DNA of 64,000 nt from Streptoverticillium olivoreticuli subsp. olivoreticuli (GTDB lineage Bacteria > Actinomycetota > Actinomycetes > Streptomycetales > Streptomycetaceae): the NCBI RefSeq assembly GCF_003391135.1, contig NZ_CP031455.1, positions 8,745,794-8,809,793 of the forward strand. Direction: 5' to 3'. Numbering within the stretch: position 1 is the first letter of the stretch; each line of letters opens with the position of its first letter. Positions 1 through 8,843 of this stretch are shown piece after piece. Position numbers and translations under genes: made by a program. The notes below the pieces were generated by a model. That model made no database searches. It saw only the letters and a list, made by a program, of their open reading frames with translations, and was not told the DNA's origin.

Positions 1-1419
1 GGTGTCCAGCGTGAAACCGAATACACGTTGCAGGCTGCTGTTGGTGACGCTGATGCCGAGTGTGTTGATAGTGGTGGCGGGCAGCTGAAAGGGGAAGACT
101 GTGAAGGAATTATTGAACCACTCGGTGAATTCAGCCAGAGGCAGGTTTTCGAGTTCACCACTGAAGGTCCAACTGATGTCGCCGCGATGACCCATCAGGC
201 GGACTGTGGTGTCGGCGATTTTCAGACCTCCGGAAAAACCGGTGTAGGTCAGGGTGCTGCCGCTGCCGGCGACGTTCAGCGACAGGTCGGTGACGGCGAG
301 ATTGTCGTTGAGCCGCCACACAGGGTTCGTGCCGCCGAGCAGACACTCGAGACTGTATTCCTTGGCGGCGGGGTTGATCTGGATTTCCAGGGTGTTGTCG
401 TCGGCACCGGTGAGGTCGAGTTCAGGTGGGCAGCCGCCGGTGAAGCCCTTGCCCTTGATGGAGCCAGGCAGCTTGAAGCGGCCAGATAGCCGAGTGCCAT
501 AACCGGGGGAATACCTGCCGTCCAGGACCACGGAGTAGCCGTCGACGGCACCGCGCACGGTGATGCCTGTCTCCAGGTTCTGCGGGCCGCTGAAAGTGAC
601 TTCCACGGCGTCGATTTCGATCATGTCGGCAAGTTTGACCAGCGGAGTTCCGGCGCTTCCCACCACGCCGACCGATACGGCGATCTGGTTGACCTTTTTG
701 GTTCTGGTGTCGTATTGCACATCGAGATCAGTCACGGAAACCGGTAGATCTTTGACCCAGCCGCCAACGCCGTCGGGCCACTTCACCGTGCCAAGTTCCG
801 TGCCGAACACTAATTCCGACAATTCCGATAGTCCGGCGGAGATCGGAATAGGCGCGAACTTGCCACGCAGCCTGTAGTTATCCTGGCCGACTTCTATGAC
901 ATGGATACGGTTCGTTGCTGCTGTGCCTGCTACACCGGTTGTGCCGCGCCCACCGGTGGTGCCAGGCGTATCGAAGTGGAAGCAGGCACCAACGATAGGA
1001 TCCTCGCGCCACGGCTGGGGGGCAAGCATAATAAGAGCTTCGGGATGGTGCACTTTCGGCGCTTCGGGATCGTGCACTTCCGGCGGTTTGAACACGCTTA
1101 TGTCCGGGGTGCGCATTTGGGGACCGATTGCCAACTGGTCCCAGCGGCCGGCCAGATCGGCGTAGATGACCAATCCGATCACCTTTTCGTCCCGGTCAGA
1201 AACGAACTCCACTCTCACCCCCCGCTCGGCCTTGGCGAATTGCGCTGTACCCGAGACCGATAGGGAAGATCTGTCAAATTTGGCATCCCTAACCCGCCAG
1301 GTAGTGCCGAGATTTGCATCGGAGAACACCGCTCGCGATCTCGCCCCCAGCCCCAGAACCGCGTCGGACAGTTCCAGCGTTCCGCTGGATGCCTGCTTTT
1401 CGATGTCAGCTACCAGCAT
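1..1419 (-). CDS. N-terminal part of a large beta-rich protein of unknown function (runs off the window)
   Basis: An open minus-strand frame of 473 codons has no stop and continues past base 1. It starts at an ATG at 1417-1419, preceded by an AAGGAG site about 8 bases upstream (reading GAAGGAGATAGTG before the ATG), which fixes the start. The protein opens MLVADIEKQASSGTLELSDA. It is rich in alternating hydrophobic, Thr, Ser and Gly residues, as in repeated beta domains. It has no signal peptide and no membrane segment. A short internal Pro/His/Glu duplication (PEVHDPEA then PKVHHPEA) lies near residues 118-133. Codon use is visibly less GC-biased than in its neighbours, with many AAT, GAA, ATT and TTC codons, which suggests recent transfer. 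I do not recognise the family with certainty; very large actinobacterial DUF6603-type proteins look broadly similar. The coding status is clear, the function is not. Confidence 0.7.
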   Translation of the reverse strand, partial: MLVADIEKQASSGTLELSDAVLGLGARSRAVFSDANLGTTWRVRDAKFDRSSLSVSGTAQFAKAERGVRVEFVSDRDEKVIGLVIYADLAGRWDQLAIGPQMRTPDISVFKPPEVHDPEAPKVHHPEALIMLAPQPWREDPIVGACFHFDTPGTTGGRGTTGVAGTAATNRIHVIEVGQDNYRLRGKFAPIPISAGLSELSELVFGTELGTVKWPDGVGGWVKDLPVSVTDLDVQYDTRTKKVNQIAVSVGVVGSAGTPLVKLADMIEIDAVEVTFSGPQNLETGITVRGAVDGYSVVLDGRYSPGYGTRLSGRFKLPGSIKGKGFTGGCPPELDLTGADDNTLEIQINPAAKEYSLECLLGGTNPVWRLNDNLAVTDLSLNVAGSGSTLTYTGFSGGLKIADTTVRLMGHRGDISWTFSGELENLPLAEFTEWFNNSFTVFPFQLPATTINTLGISVTNSSLQRVFGFTLDT

Positions 1420-1528
1420 CACTATCTCCTTCGAGAAACGGGTCGGGCAAATTTTGAAGGTGTCGCATATGAATTGCGTGACAATGTCAACATGGGAAAC
1501 TGACGACACAGTGAGGTTTTCTCAGCGT

Positions 1529-1830
1529 TCATGGTCGCCAGGCGTTGTTGAGGACGAGGGCGGCTTGGGTGATGGCGCCGATTCGGTTCGGGCTGAGGGT
1601 GACGTATTGCAGGGTGCGCCAGCGTTGTTTGAGCTCGGCCATGGCTCGCTCGGCGGGGAAGCGGAGACCGCGTAGCAGCTTGTTGTACGTCTGGTTGTCC
1701 GTGCCCAGCTCGCCGGGCAGGTCGGGATGTTTCCGGAAGGGAATCTGCAGACCGCCGCCGGCGCCGATGTATCCGATGTCAGCCAGGACCGGCAGACCGT
1801 CACGGACGGCGGGGTACAGCCAGGGCTCCG
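1529..1830 (-). pseudogene. C-terminal fragment of an IS5-family (DDE_Tnp_4) transposase
   Basis: The minus strand encodes about 100 residues typical of the end of IS5-group transposases: a VLADIGYIGAGGG-like segment holding the second Asp, then NKLLRGLRFPAERAMAELKQRWRTL, which contains the expected Glu, and a short tail ending in NNAWRP. The N-terminal two thirds are missing. Homology stops abruptly at about 1830, exactly where the ISAs1-type element begins, so that element probably cut this gene. The frame remains open further upstream to 1948, but that part is antisense to the ISAs1 leader and has no transposase character. Confidence 0.75.
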
Positions 1831-3188
1831 TCAAGTTCCGTGGATGCGCGGGTGGTTGGCGATCGGGGCGGGTAGGGGCGGGTAGGGGCGGGTAGCAGTG
1901 CGGGCACGGGGGTTCGTGATCATTGTGGTGACTAAGCCAGATGATCACGAGGATGTCCCGTGCCTGCCGTTGTATCTTCCCCTATCCCTTCCGTGCTGGA
2001 GAAGCTGGGTCCGCTGGATGCGGACCGGATCGCTGACCTGCGTCCTTATCTCGCATCGGTGCCCGACCCGCGCTCGCGCCGGGGCCGCTGGCACTCGCTG
2101 GTGTCGGTCCTGCTGGTGTGTGCCTGCGCGGTCGTGTCCGGCGCGAAGAGCCTGGACGAGACCGCCGAGTTCGGCGAGCGGGCCACGAACACCCTGCTGG
2201 CTTCCCTCGGGATGCGGCGTCATCTGCTCGGCTGGCGGCGCAGCCCGAAGCCGGTCACGATCGGGCGCGTCCTGATGGCGCTCGACGGCGACGCCCTGGA
2301 CCAGGCCGTGGGCGCCTACCTGGCCGACCAGCACCGCAAGTTGGCGTGCGGGGACGCGTCGGCGACTCGTCCGCGGCGGGTCATCGCCGTGGACGGCAAG
2401 GCACTGAAGGGCTCGGCCCGCCTCGATACGCCGCGCCGTCACCTGCTCTCCGCGGTCACGCACCACCCCGTCGCCGCGCTCGCCCAGGTCGAGATCGGCG
2501 CGAAGACGAACGAGACGCGGCACTTCAAGCCCTTGCTCGCGCCGCTCGACCTGGCGGACACCGTGGTCACCTTCGACGCCCTGCACTCGGTGAAGGCCAA
2601 CACCACCTGGCTGGTCGAGACGAAGAAGGCCCACTACATCGCGGTCATCAAGACCAACCAGCCCACCACGTACGCTCAGCCCGCCGCTCTTCCCTGGACG
2701 TGCATCAAGGTTCAGCACACGTCTTCCGTCACCGCCCACGGACGGCGCGAGTCCCGGTCGATCAAGACGTGCGCCCTCGCCGGCAACCTCGGCGAGATCG
2801 CCTTCCCGCATGCCCGGCTCGCCATCCGTGTCCACCGCCGCCGCAAGCCCACCGGCCGGACGGAGAGCCGCGAGAGCGTGTTCGCGGTCACCAGCTGGAT
2901 ACCCACCAGACCAGCCCGGCCGACCTCGCCGCTGCGATTCGCGGGCACTGGGGGATCGAGAATTCCTCCCACCACATCCGAGATGTCACCTTCGCCGAGG
3001 ACGCCTCAACCGTCCACACCGACAGCGCACCCCGCGCCATGGCCAGCTTCCGTAACCTCGCCATCGGCGTCCTGAAGATCCTCGGAGCCGACAACATCGC
3101 CAAAACCACCCGCGCCATCCGCCACGAACCCGAACAAGCACTGGCCGTCCCGGGCATCACCAAAAACCCGGCCACTCACGGAACTTGA
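1831..3188 (+). mobile_element. ISAs1-family insertion sequence
   Basis: The element is bounded by an inverted repeat. TCAAGTTCCGTG begins at 1831 and its reverse complement CACGGAACTTGA ends at 3188, overlapping the transposase stop codon. The 1.36-kb length is normal for ISAs1 elements. It lies directly against the cut end of the IS5 transposase fragment. I could not find a convincing target duplication, so one flank has probably been rearranged. Its transposase is frameshifted (separate entry), so it is not autonomous as read. Confidence 0.65.
1960..3188 (+). pseudogene. ISAs1-family transposase, frameshifted
   Basis: A DDE transposase of the ISAs1 family. The N-terminal DUF4277-like part begins near the start (ADLRPYLASVPDPRSRRGRW), followed by VIAVDGKALKGS (first Asp), VVTFDALHSVKANT (second Asp) and a C-terminal GHWGIENSSHHIRDVTF (Glu) ending in NATHGT-like residues. 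The first 311 residues are read from the frame starting at 1960. At about 2893, in the run ACCAGCTGGATAC, one base appears to be missing, and the remaining 100 or so residues continue in another frame to 3188. Full length would be about 409 residues, normal for the family. The element is therefore probably dead unless the deletion is a sequencing error. Confidence 0.85.
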
Positions 3189-3385
3189 GCAAGCCCTGCT
3201 TGCGCATACCGCATGGTGCCGTCGTACCGCGACGATCACCACACGTCACGGCCCCGCGGACAACGCCAGTTCAACCGGAGTAACGCAGCATGAGGCGGTT
3301 TGAAGCCTCCCCCCGCAGGGCGGCTTCGAAGGGCCACGAAACCTTCATCTTCCACACAGCATCACTCTTGGCTGCTGCCCTACAG

Positions 3386-3749
3386 TCAGCTTCCTTTCGT
3401 GTTCAGGACACAATCCCCCGCGAAATACTGGGCCGCCCGGCGCAGGATCTCCCGCTCGAGTTCCCACTCCTTCTCGGCCTTGCGCAGCCGGCCGTTCTCC
3501 GCCCGCAGTCTCGCCAGCTCCTCATCCCGGCTCTCCGCCGCGGCTGTTGTCGCGGCCGACCATCTCGTCGGCCTGGCGCACCCAACTGCGCAGGGTCTCG
3601 CCGGTCACCCCGACGTCCGCCGCGACCGCGGCATACGTGCGCTTCCCGCCCGCGGCCCGGTACAGCGCCACCGCATCGTTCCTGAACTCCGCCGGATACG
3701 GAGACCTACGTCCCACCAGGACACCCTTCCTCGGATCCACAAGATCCAT
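3386..3749 (-). pseudogene. IS3-family OrfA (HTH protein), frameshifted
   Basis: An IS3 OrfA, the small helix-turn-helix DNA-binding subunit. It reads YPAEFRNDAVALYRAAGG, then AAVAADVGVTGETLRSWVRQAD, then GRDNSRGG. It should continue with the leucine zipper ESRDEELARLRAENGRLRKAEKEW, but that part is in a different frame, so an indel lies near 3530. The zipper frame stops at 3386. The downstream OrfB integrase gene is absent. The start is taken at the ATG at 3747-3749. Confidence 0.75.
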
Positions 3750-3808
3750 TGTCAGAGTGTCCACACCACCGGGTCGCCTCAATCCAGGTAGTGAGCAAGA
3801 AGAGCAAC

Positions 3809-4009
3809 ATGAGCAAGCGGTACACGGCCGAGTTCAAGCGGGACGCGGTCGCGCTGGCGCTGTCCTCGGAGGAGACGGTGACCGAGGTCGCCCGGGACCT
3901 GGGCGTGAGTCCGGAGGGCCTGCGGGGGCTGGGTAAAGCAGGCGAAGACCGACCGGGGCGAGGGACCGGCCGGTGCGCTGTCGACAACGGGGGAACCTCA
4001 CCCCAGTAG
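3809..4009 (+). pseudogene. IS3-family OrfA fragment
   Basis: The start of another IS3-type OrfA, facing the one on the minus strand. It begins MSKRYTAEFKRDAVALALSS and continues through the recognition helix (VTEVARDLGVSPEGLRG). After about 40 residues a frame break near 3930 is evident, because the expected WVKQAKTDRGEG lies in the next frame. The coding similarity ends by about 4000. No OrfB follows on this strand. Confidence 0.6.
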
Positions 4010-4269
4010 CGTAGACACCCGCTGCCCAGGTACAGGGGGGAACTTCAGTTATAGAACCCCTCCGACAGGGCAGCTGTGGATGCATGACGGCATAAGCGTC
4101 GTGACGATCAGCCAGCTGCGGGGCGCAAGGAAGGGCAGTTGCCATAGCGTAGGTGCCACCGAAAGCAAAATAGTGGCGTGTGGACCGCATCTCGGCCACA
4201 CAGCACCACCATCTGAAGGCAGCGTGACACACTCCCCAGGATCCGTCAACAGCGAACCGGAAAAGGAGC

Positions 4270-4400
4270 GAGCGTGCATCAGGCGTTCGCTCCTTTTGCC
4301 CCACGTGGATGCTCTCGCGTTTGAGGACGGTGTGCAGCCGCGGTGAGCCGTAGATTCCGCCAGGGTCCGTGTGGATCCGCGGATCCACAGGCGGCTCCGG
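4270..4400 (-). pseudogene. IS3-family OrfB remnant
   Basis: A stretch of about 37 codons reads RIHTDPGGIYGSPRLHTVLK and then RESIHVGQKER. This matches the HTH_21 segment just before the catalytic core of IS3 OrfB integrases. Nothing recognisable as the rve catalytic domain follows, so only a scrap of the gene is left. With the two OrfA pieces nearby, it suggests at least two IS3 insertions decayed here. Confidence 0.5.
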
Positions 4401-4440
4401 ATCATGGTGGCGCCGCTCGCACGGCTGCCGTACCGCGCAG

Positions 4441-5272
4441 CACCAGTGGCAGTAGACGAAGGAGGTGATGTGCGGTTCCCAGATGCGGGTGCTCATCGCG
4501 GAACGCGGTTCCCCGAGCCGGGCTGCGCGGCAGAAAAGTCCCCGAGGCCGCCCGCAGGGCCCACGGGGGGTGCACACTCAAGCCGACGGCGTGCCGCTGG
4601 GTCTGGGTCTTGACACGGTGGTGCGGTACACCCGCACCGCATCCCCCCGCAAGTCCAGCAGGTGCGCCCTCAGTTGACATGTCCAGCTGCCACGTGCACG
4701 TAGGTGAACCCAGAGGGTCTGACTGTGACAGGGGATGGACGTAGGCAGTGGACAGCGATTGAGCACTCATGCTCGTGAAGTGTTGCCCCGGACAGAGGGT
4801 TCCTGGGCTGGGTAACTCTCCGGGAGGGGCCAAGGGCTGCGGTACAGCGCGCGTTCAGGGCTGTGTTCCAGGAGCTGTGTGCCTGCGGCGGGCGCCTTCA
4901 GGAGAGCTCTGCATGTCTGACCGCCCTGGCCAGGTGTTTCTGCCGGGAAGCGGGATGCACTGCAACTTTCGTCGTATCACGGTTCAGCGTAAGGCGGAGG
5001 CAGAATCGACCCCCGGGATGATCTTGAAACCGGCCGTAGCCCCCAAGAATGGAAGAGCACCCGCCGGGCAAATCGGCGGGGCTGGCTGGGACGGGAGGTC
5101 CTGTGTCGGGCGCCGGAAGTCTGTAATGGCTGACTGCCCGTCACCATGCGCACGGCCGCCTGCTGGAGGGCGTTTGCGGAGCGGATCGGCGGAGAGCAGG
5201 AGTCCGGTCTGGCCTCACCGGTGCAGGAGGCTCTGGCCAGCAAATCTGGTGCACCACCTGAGAGGCGGAATC
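4441..5272. other. Region with no gene I can support
   Basis: Open frames exist on both strands, but none has a recognisable domain, a good ribosome-binding site or consistent third-position GC bias. I see no RNA gene or clear hairpin terminator. The left part is probably decayed IS3 sequence. Confidence 0.4.
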
Positions 5273-5560
5273 ATGAACCGAGTGCGCGCAGGCGCGCTAT
5301 GCGTGCTCGGCGGTTTGGGCATGTCGTACGTTTTCGAGGCCGCTGCCCTGGCCGTCTTGGCCAAGTCCGCTGCCGACGGCCAAGGAGAGCTGAACTTCAC
5401 TCCGGTTGTCGTGCTGGTGATCCTCGCCCTGCTCGGCTGGGCAGTGAAATTGTTCGGCGTAGCTCTGCTCGGCAAAGAGACGGTGCGCACCATCCGGGCC
5501 AAAGGGTGGAGAGCAGTACCGAAGGAGCTGTGGCAGATCATCCGGACCGGCTCCTCGTGA
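5273..5560 (+). CDS. Small two-helix membrane protein
   Basis: A 95-residue protein starting MNRVRAGALCVLGGLGMSYV, preceded by GAGAGGCGG eight to nine bases before the ATG. It has two likely membrane helices, about residues 6-26 (with the AALAVLA continuation) and 45-68 (PVVVLVILALLGWAVKLFGVALL). The C-terminal tail is basic and cytosolic, with a run ending in Trp-Gln-Ile-Ile. I do not recognise the family. The gene stands alone between IS debris and an IS630 remnant, and a start further upstream at 4769 is unlikely because that stretch looks non-coding. Coding status is moderately supported by the start context and the coherent hydrophobic pattern. Confidence 0.55.
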   Translation: MNRVRAGALCVLGGLGMSYVFEAAALAVLAKSAADGQGELNFTPVVVLVILALLGWAVKLFGVALLGKETVRTIRAKGWRAVPKELWQIIRTGSS

Positions 5561-5639
5561 TCTGCGCGCCCTGGGTGAAAAGCCTGCAGATCGGGCCAGA
5601 ACACTAAGTAGCGGTGGGCTGAGCTCGTAGGCAGCGGTC

Positions 5640-5948
5640 TGTGTGGATGATCTGGCCCGACAGGCGCGCGCCGCAAGTGATTACGTGGTTGCCGACCAGG
5701 CCCCAGCCCACCGGACAACCGTCTGCGCCTGGTTCGTTGAGAACACCGGATGCGTTGAGCTGCGCCTGACCGGGCTGCCCTCGACGAGCTGCCGTGCACC
5801 CACCTCAAGAGGTCATGTCCGCGCGGCCAGCGGTACCTCGGCCGACGGCCTCACTCACGGAACGAGACGCTTCTGCGGAATCCAGAATTCCAGCTCCACA
5901 TCGTGGTGCGCCAGCTTCGCTGCCCAGCACGCCCGCCACACAATTTAG
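5640..5948 (+). pseudogene. IS630-family transposase C-terminal remnant
   Basis: One open frame without its start carries two blocks of an IS630-type transposase. VVADQAPAHRTTVCAWFVEN resembles the usual VVDGHPVHRSxxVRAWL segment with the second catalytic Asp. About 50 residues later GTRRFCG and AAQHARHTI resemble the family C-terminus (TRRFFRR, GGRHVRYT). The intervening SPELNPDE-type catalytic Glu motif has eroded. It is inactive debris upstream of the metabolic cluster. Confidence 0.55.
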
Positions 5949-6159
5949 GGCAGGTAGCTCATCACTCTCAGTGCTGCATGCATGTGAGGTGCCCAGGCGG
6001 TGCTTCATTAGCGAAGGCTTAGAGTTTTGTAAAGTTCGGATCCAATACTGTGCCATCCCTCTTGAACCAAGGGCCGCCGTATTCAGTCCGCTCTTTGTGC
6101 AGGCATCAGCATACGCTGATGTGTTTTACCGAAAAAAGATACGAGCGAATTAGGGTGCG

Positions 6160-7257
6160 ATGTCTTCACCGATTCTCGATATTACGACGGATCCGTCCCG
6201 GATCGATCCTGATGAGTATGTGCGCGAGCTCATGCAGTGGCACTTCCGCCCCGAGACCGGCTGCTCGTTCTGGTTGCGCCGCGCGGCCCGACTCGGCTTT
6301 GATCCACTCACCGATGTCAACGGCGTCGCTGACCTTGCGAAGTTCCCCAATTTCATCGACGAGTTCCGCGACACTGCGATCGAGGACCTGATTCCGCGCG
6401 GTCTCGGGCAGAGTCAGCAGATCGCCGGGATCTACGAAAGCAGTGGCACCACGGGACCGCCCAAGCGGTTCGTCATGTTCGAGGAGTGGCTCGAGGGGTT
6501 CCTCTCCTGGTGGGGTGACCGGCTGGACGAGATCGTCGCGGAGACGGGACCGCTCAACTCACTGGCTATCGTGCCGTCCGGTCCTCATATGTTCGGTGAG
6601 GTGACGACACGCTGGGCCCGCCGCTGCGGGGGCGTTAAGTTCACCGTGGACCTCGATCCCCGTTGGGTGAAGGTCCTCATTTCCCAGGGACGAACGGGGG
6701 ATGCGGACGCGTACGCCGAGCACATCGTCGACCAGGCGGCACACATCCTGCGAACCCAGGACGTCGGGGTCCTGGCCACCACCCCTGCACTGCTGGAGCG
6801 CCTCGCACGCCACGCGGACCTGGTGGACCTCATCAACAAGTCGGTACGAGCGATCATCTGGTCCGGGGCGCAGATGGACGCGGACACCCGGGAACTGCTC
6901 CGCTCGCAGGTTTTCCCCGGCATCCCGCTGCTCGGCATCTACGGGAGCACCACCATCCTCGGAGGCGCGAAAGAGCGCCACGACGAGGAATTCGACGGGA
7001 ACCCTGTCAGTGATCCCTTCTCGCCGTACATCTTCTTCCGCGTCGTCGACCCGGAGACGGGCGAAGAGGTCGGGTTCGGCCAGCGCGGGCAGGTCGTGAT
7101 GAGCCATCTCACGAAATACGCCCTGCTGCCGAACAATCTGGAGCGCGACATGGCGACCCGGATCAAGCCGCCGGAAGGTGTGATCGGCTCCTCAGTGGCC
7201 GGAGTCGGCCCCGTGTCCACATTCGGGGGCACCCCGGTGATCGAAGGGGTGTACTGA
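6160..7257 (+). CDS. LuxE-like acyl-activating enzyme (acyl-protein synthetase family)
   Basis: A 365-residue adenylate-forming enzyme of the LuxE/PaaK type. Residues 93-102 read ESSGTTGPPK, the ATP-phosphate loop, and the length matches LuxE (about 370) rather than full acyl-CoA ligases (500 or more). LuxE proteins activate a carboxylic acid as an acyl-adenylate and pass it, via an enzyme thioester, to the partner LuxC reductase. The partner gene follows at once: the TGA stop at 7255-7257 shares a base with the next ATG, so the two are translationally coupled. The substrate cannot be read from sequence; the sugar genes downstream argue against lipid reduction for bioluminescence. The start is the ATG at 6160 with a modest AGGG upstream. 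The leader 5949-6159 is AT-rich for this genome and probably holds the cluster promoter. Confidence 0.8.
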   Translation: MSSPILDITTDPSRIDPDEYVRELMQWHFRPETGCSFWLRRAARLGFDPLTDVNGVADLAKFPNFIDEFRDTAIEDLIPRGLGQSQQIAGIYESSGTTGPPKRFVMFEEWLEGFLSWWGDRLDEIVAETGPLNSLAIVPSGPHMFGEVTTRWARRCGGVKFTVDLDPRWVKVLISQGRTGDADAYAEHIVDQAAHILRTQDVGVLATTPALLERLARHADLVDLINKSVRAIIWSGAQMDADTRELLRSQVFPGIPLLGIYGSTTILGGAKERHDEEFDGNPVSDPFSPYIFFRVVDPETGEEVGFGQRGQVVMSHLTKYALLPNNLERDMATRIKPPEGVIGSSVAGVGPVSTFGGTPVIEGVY

Positions 7258-8627
7258 TGGCAGAGCTGGTGCATGTTGACGCGCTCGGCGCCGACGGCAT
7301 CTACCGCACTCGCCGGCGCATGGACCTGACCAGCGTGTCCGGTGAGAAGATCGGCGAGATCGGCCTGGTCTCCCCTCTGTACGTGCGGCGTACGGTGGCC
7401 GCCATGCGTGAAGCGCCGGTCCCGAGCGCAACCGACCGCATCGCGATGCTGGACAAGGCTGCCGACATCTATCTGACCGGCACCATCGCAGACATGAACG
7501 CGGACCAGTACGCCCACCTGGTCTCGGTTGCCTCAGGGGTGCCGCTGTCTGTCGTCCGGGGATCGATCGCCGGGGTCGCCGACGCCTTGCGAGCGCTGCG
7601 CCATACCGCCGGGCTCGCGATGCCGATGGGGGCAGCTGCCTGCTGGGACGACCCCAGGACGGAGAGCGGCTCGGCGGTATGGACCCGCAAGGGTGATGTG
7701 TTCGCGGTGCATGCCTCCGGCAATACCCCAGGCGTGCACGGGCTGTGGCCGGAGGCGCTAGCGCTGGGCTACAAGGTGGCGGTGCGGCCCTCGAACCGTG
7801 AGCCTTTCACCGCATTCCGGCTGATCTCGGCCCTGCGGGAAGCAGGTTTCAGCGATGACAGCGTTGCACTGCTGCCCACCGATTACGAGACGGCGGATGT
7901 GATCATCGCCGAGGCGGACTACGCCATGGTCTATGGCGGCCAGGACGTGGTCGACAAGTACGCCGGCAATCCGCGGGTACTGCCGCAGGGCCCCGGCCGG
8001 TCCAAGATCCTGGTCACCAAGGACGTCGACTGGCGCGACAAGGTCAGCCTGATCGCCGACGCGGTGAGCTACCTCGGCGGTACTGCATGCGTGTGCACCA
8101 CCTCGGTGCTCATCGAAGGTGATCCCGCTCCGCTCGCGGAAGCACTGGCGGACAGGCTCTCCCAGATACCGAGCCTCGCAGCTGAAGATCCGGCGGCGGT
8201 CCTGACAGTCCAGCCGTGCGAACAGGCCGAAAAGATCGACCAGTATCTGCACACGGTCGCCGAGGGAACCCGCCCATGGCTCGGAGGGGACTCCATCGTC
8301 GACGAACTGCCCGCCGGCGGGGCCGTCCTGCGACCCGCCGTACACGAAGTCCGGTCGCCGGACGCCTCCCAGCTCAACGTCGAACTGCCGTTTCCCTGCG
8401 TATGGGTGGGACCGTGGGCACCGGAGGACGGGATCGCCCCGCTGAAGCGGTCCCTGGTCGTGACCGCGATGACCGAAGACCGGCAGCTGATCGAGGACCT
8501 GCTGCGCGAGCCGAGCATCACCAATGTGTACCTCGGCGACACCCCGACGACCTTGATGCTGCCCGGAGTTCCACACGACGGATACCTCGGGGAGTTCCTC
8601 ATGCGGACCAAGGCAGTGATCCGGTAG
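7257..8627 (+). CDS. LuxC-like acyl reductase (aldehyde dehydrogenase superfamily)
   Basis: A 456-residue member of the LuxC acyl-CoA/acyl-enzyme reductase family. The NADP-binding half includes GDVFAVHASGNTPGVHGLW and KVAVRPSNREPFTAFRL. The catalytic-cysteine region is SYLGGTACVCTTSV, with Cys278 or Cys280 as nucleophile. The expected role is NADPH reduction of the acyl group activated by the LuxE-like protein to an aldehyde. The start ATG overlaps the preceding stop by one base, typical of LuxE-LuxC style coupling. The length (LuxC is about 480) and an uninterrupted frame argue for function. A GC-rich CCCC-GCGA-GGGG hairpin follows the stop at about 8629, and a 216-base gap precedes the next gene, so the second half of the cluster may have its own promoter. 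Confidence 0.8.
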   Translation: MAELVHVDALGADGIYRTRRRMDLTSVSGEKIGEIGLVSPLYVRRTVAAMREAPVPSATDRIAMLDKAADIYLTGTIADMNADQYAHLVSVASGVPLSVVRGSIAGVADALRALRHTAGLAMPMGAAACWDDPRTESGSAVWTRKGDVFAVHASGNTPGVHGLWPEALALGYKVAVRPSNREPFTAFRLISALREAGFSDDSVALLPTDYETADVIIAEADYAMVYGGQDVVDKYAGNPRVLPQGPGRSKILVTKDVDWRDKVSLIADAVSYLGGTACVCTTSVLIEGDPAPLAEALADRLSQIPSLAAEDPAAVLTVQPCEQAEKIDQYLHTVAEGTRPWLGGDSIVDELPAGGAVLRPAVHEVRSPDASQLNVELPFPCVWVGPWAPEDGIAPLKRSLVVTAMTEDRQLIEDLLREPSITNVYLGDTPTTLMLPGVPHDGYLGEFLMRTKAVIR

Positions 8628-8843
8628 CCCCGCGAGGGGCACGTGTCCGTGTGGCCGGGCCGGAGCAGGTCTCCAGCCAGCCTACGGGCAGAGCGCTGCG
8701 GCATCTGGTGCGCCGGGCGCGGGAACCGCCAGCGTACTCATCCCGCATTCCTGAAAGTGATGTCACGTTTTCGGCGTGGTCACAGACATATCCGCCCTGG
8801 TCTCGTCAGTGCGGAACAATGAAAATTTCGAGCCGAGGTAAAA

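Noticed and set aside
3834..4577. A 247-codon minus-strand frame
   Set aside because: Only the short IS3 OrfB segment at 4270-4400 has any family resemblance; the rest has no motif, start context or codon bias.
5215..5808. A 197-codon minus-strand frame over the small membrane protein
   Set aside because: It is antisense to a frame with a good start site and membrane helices, and has no family resemblance.
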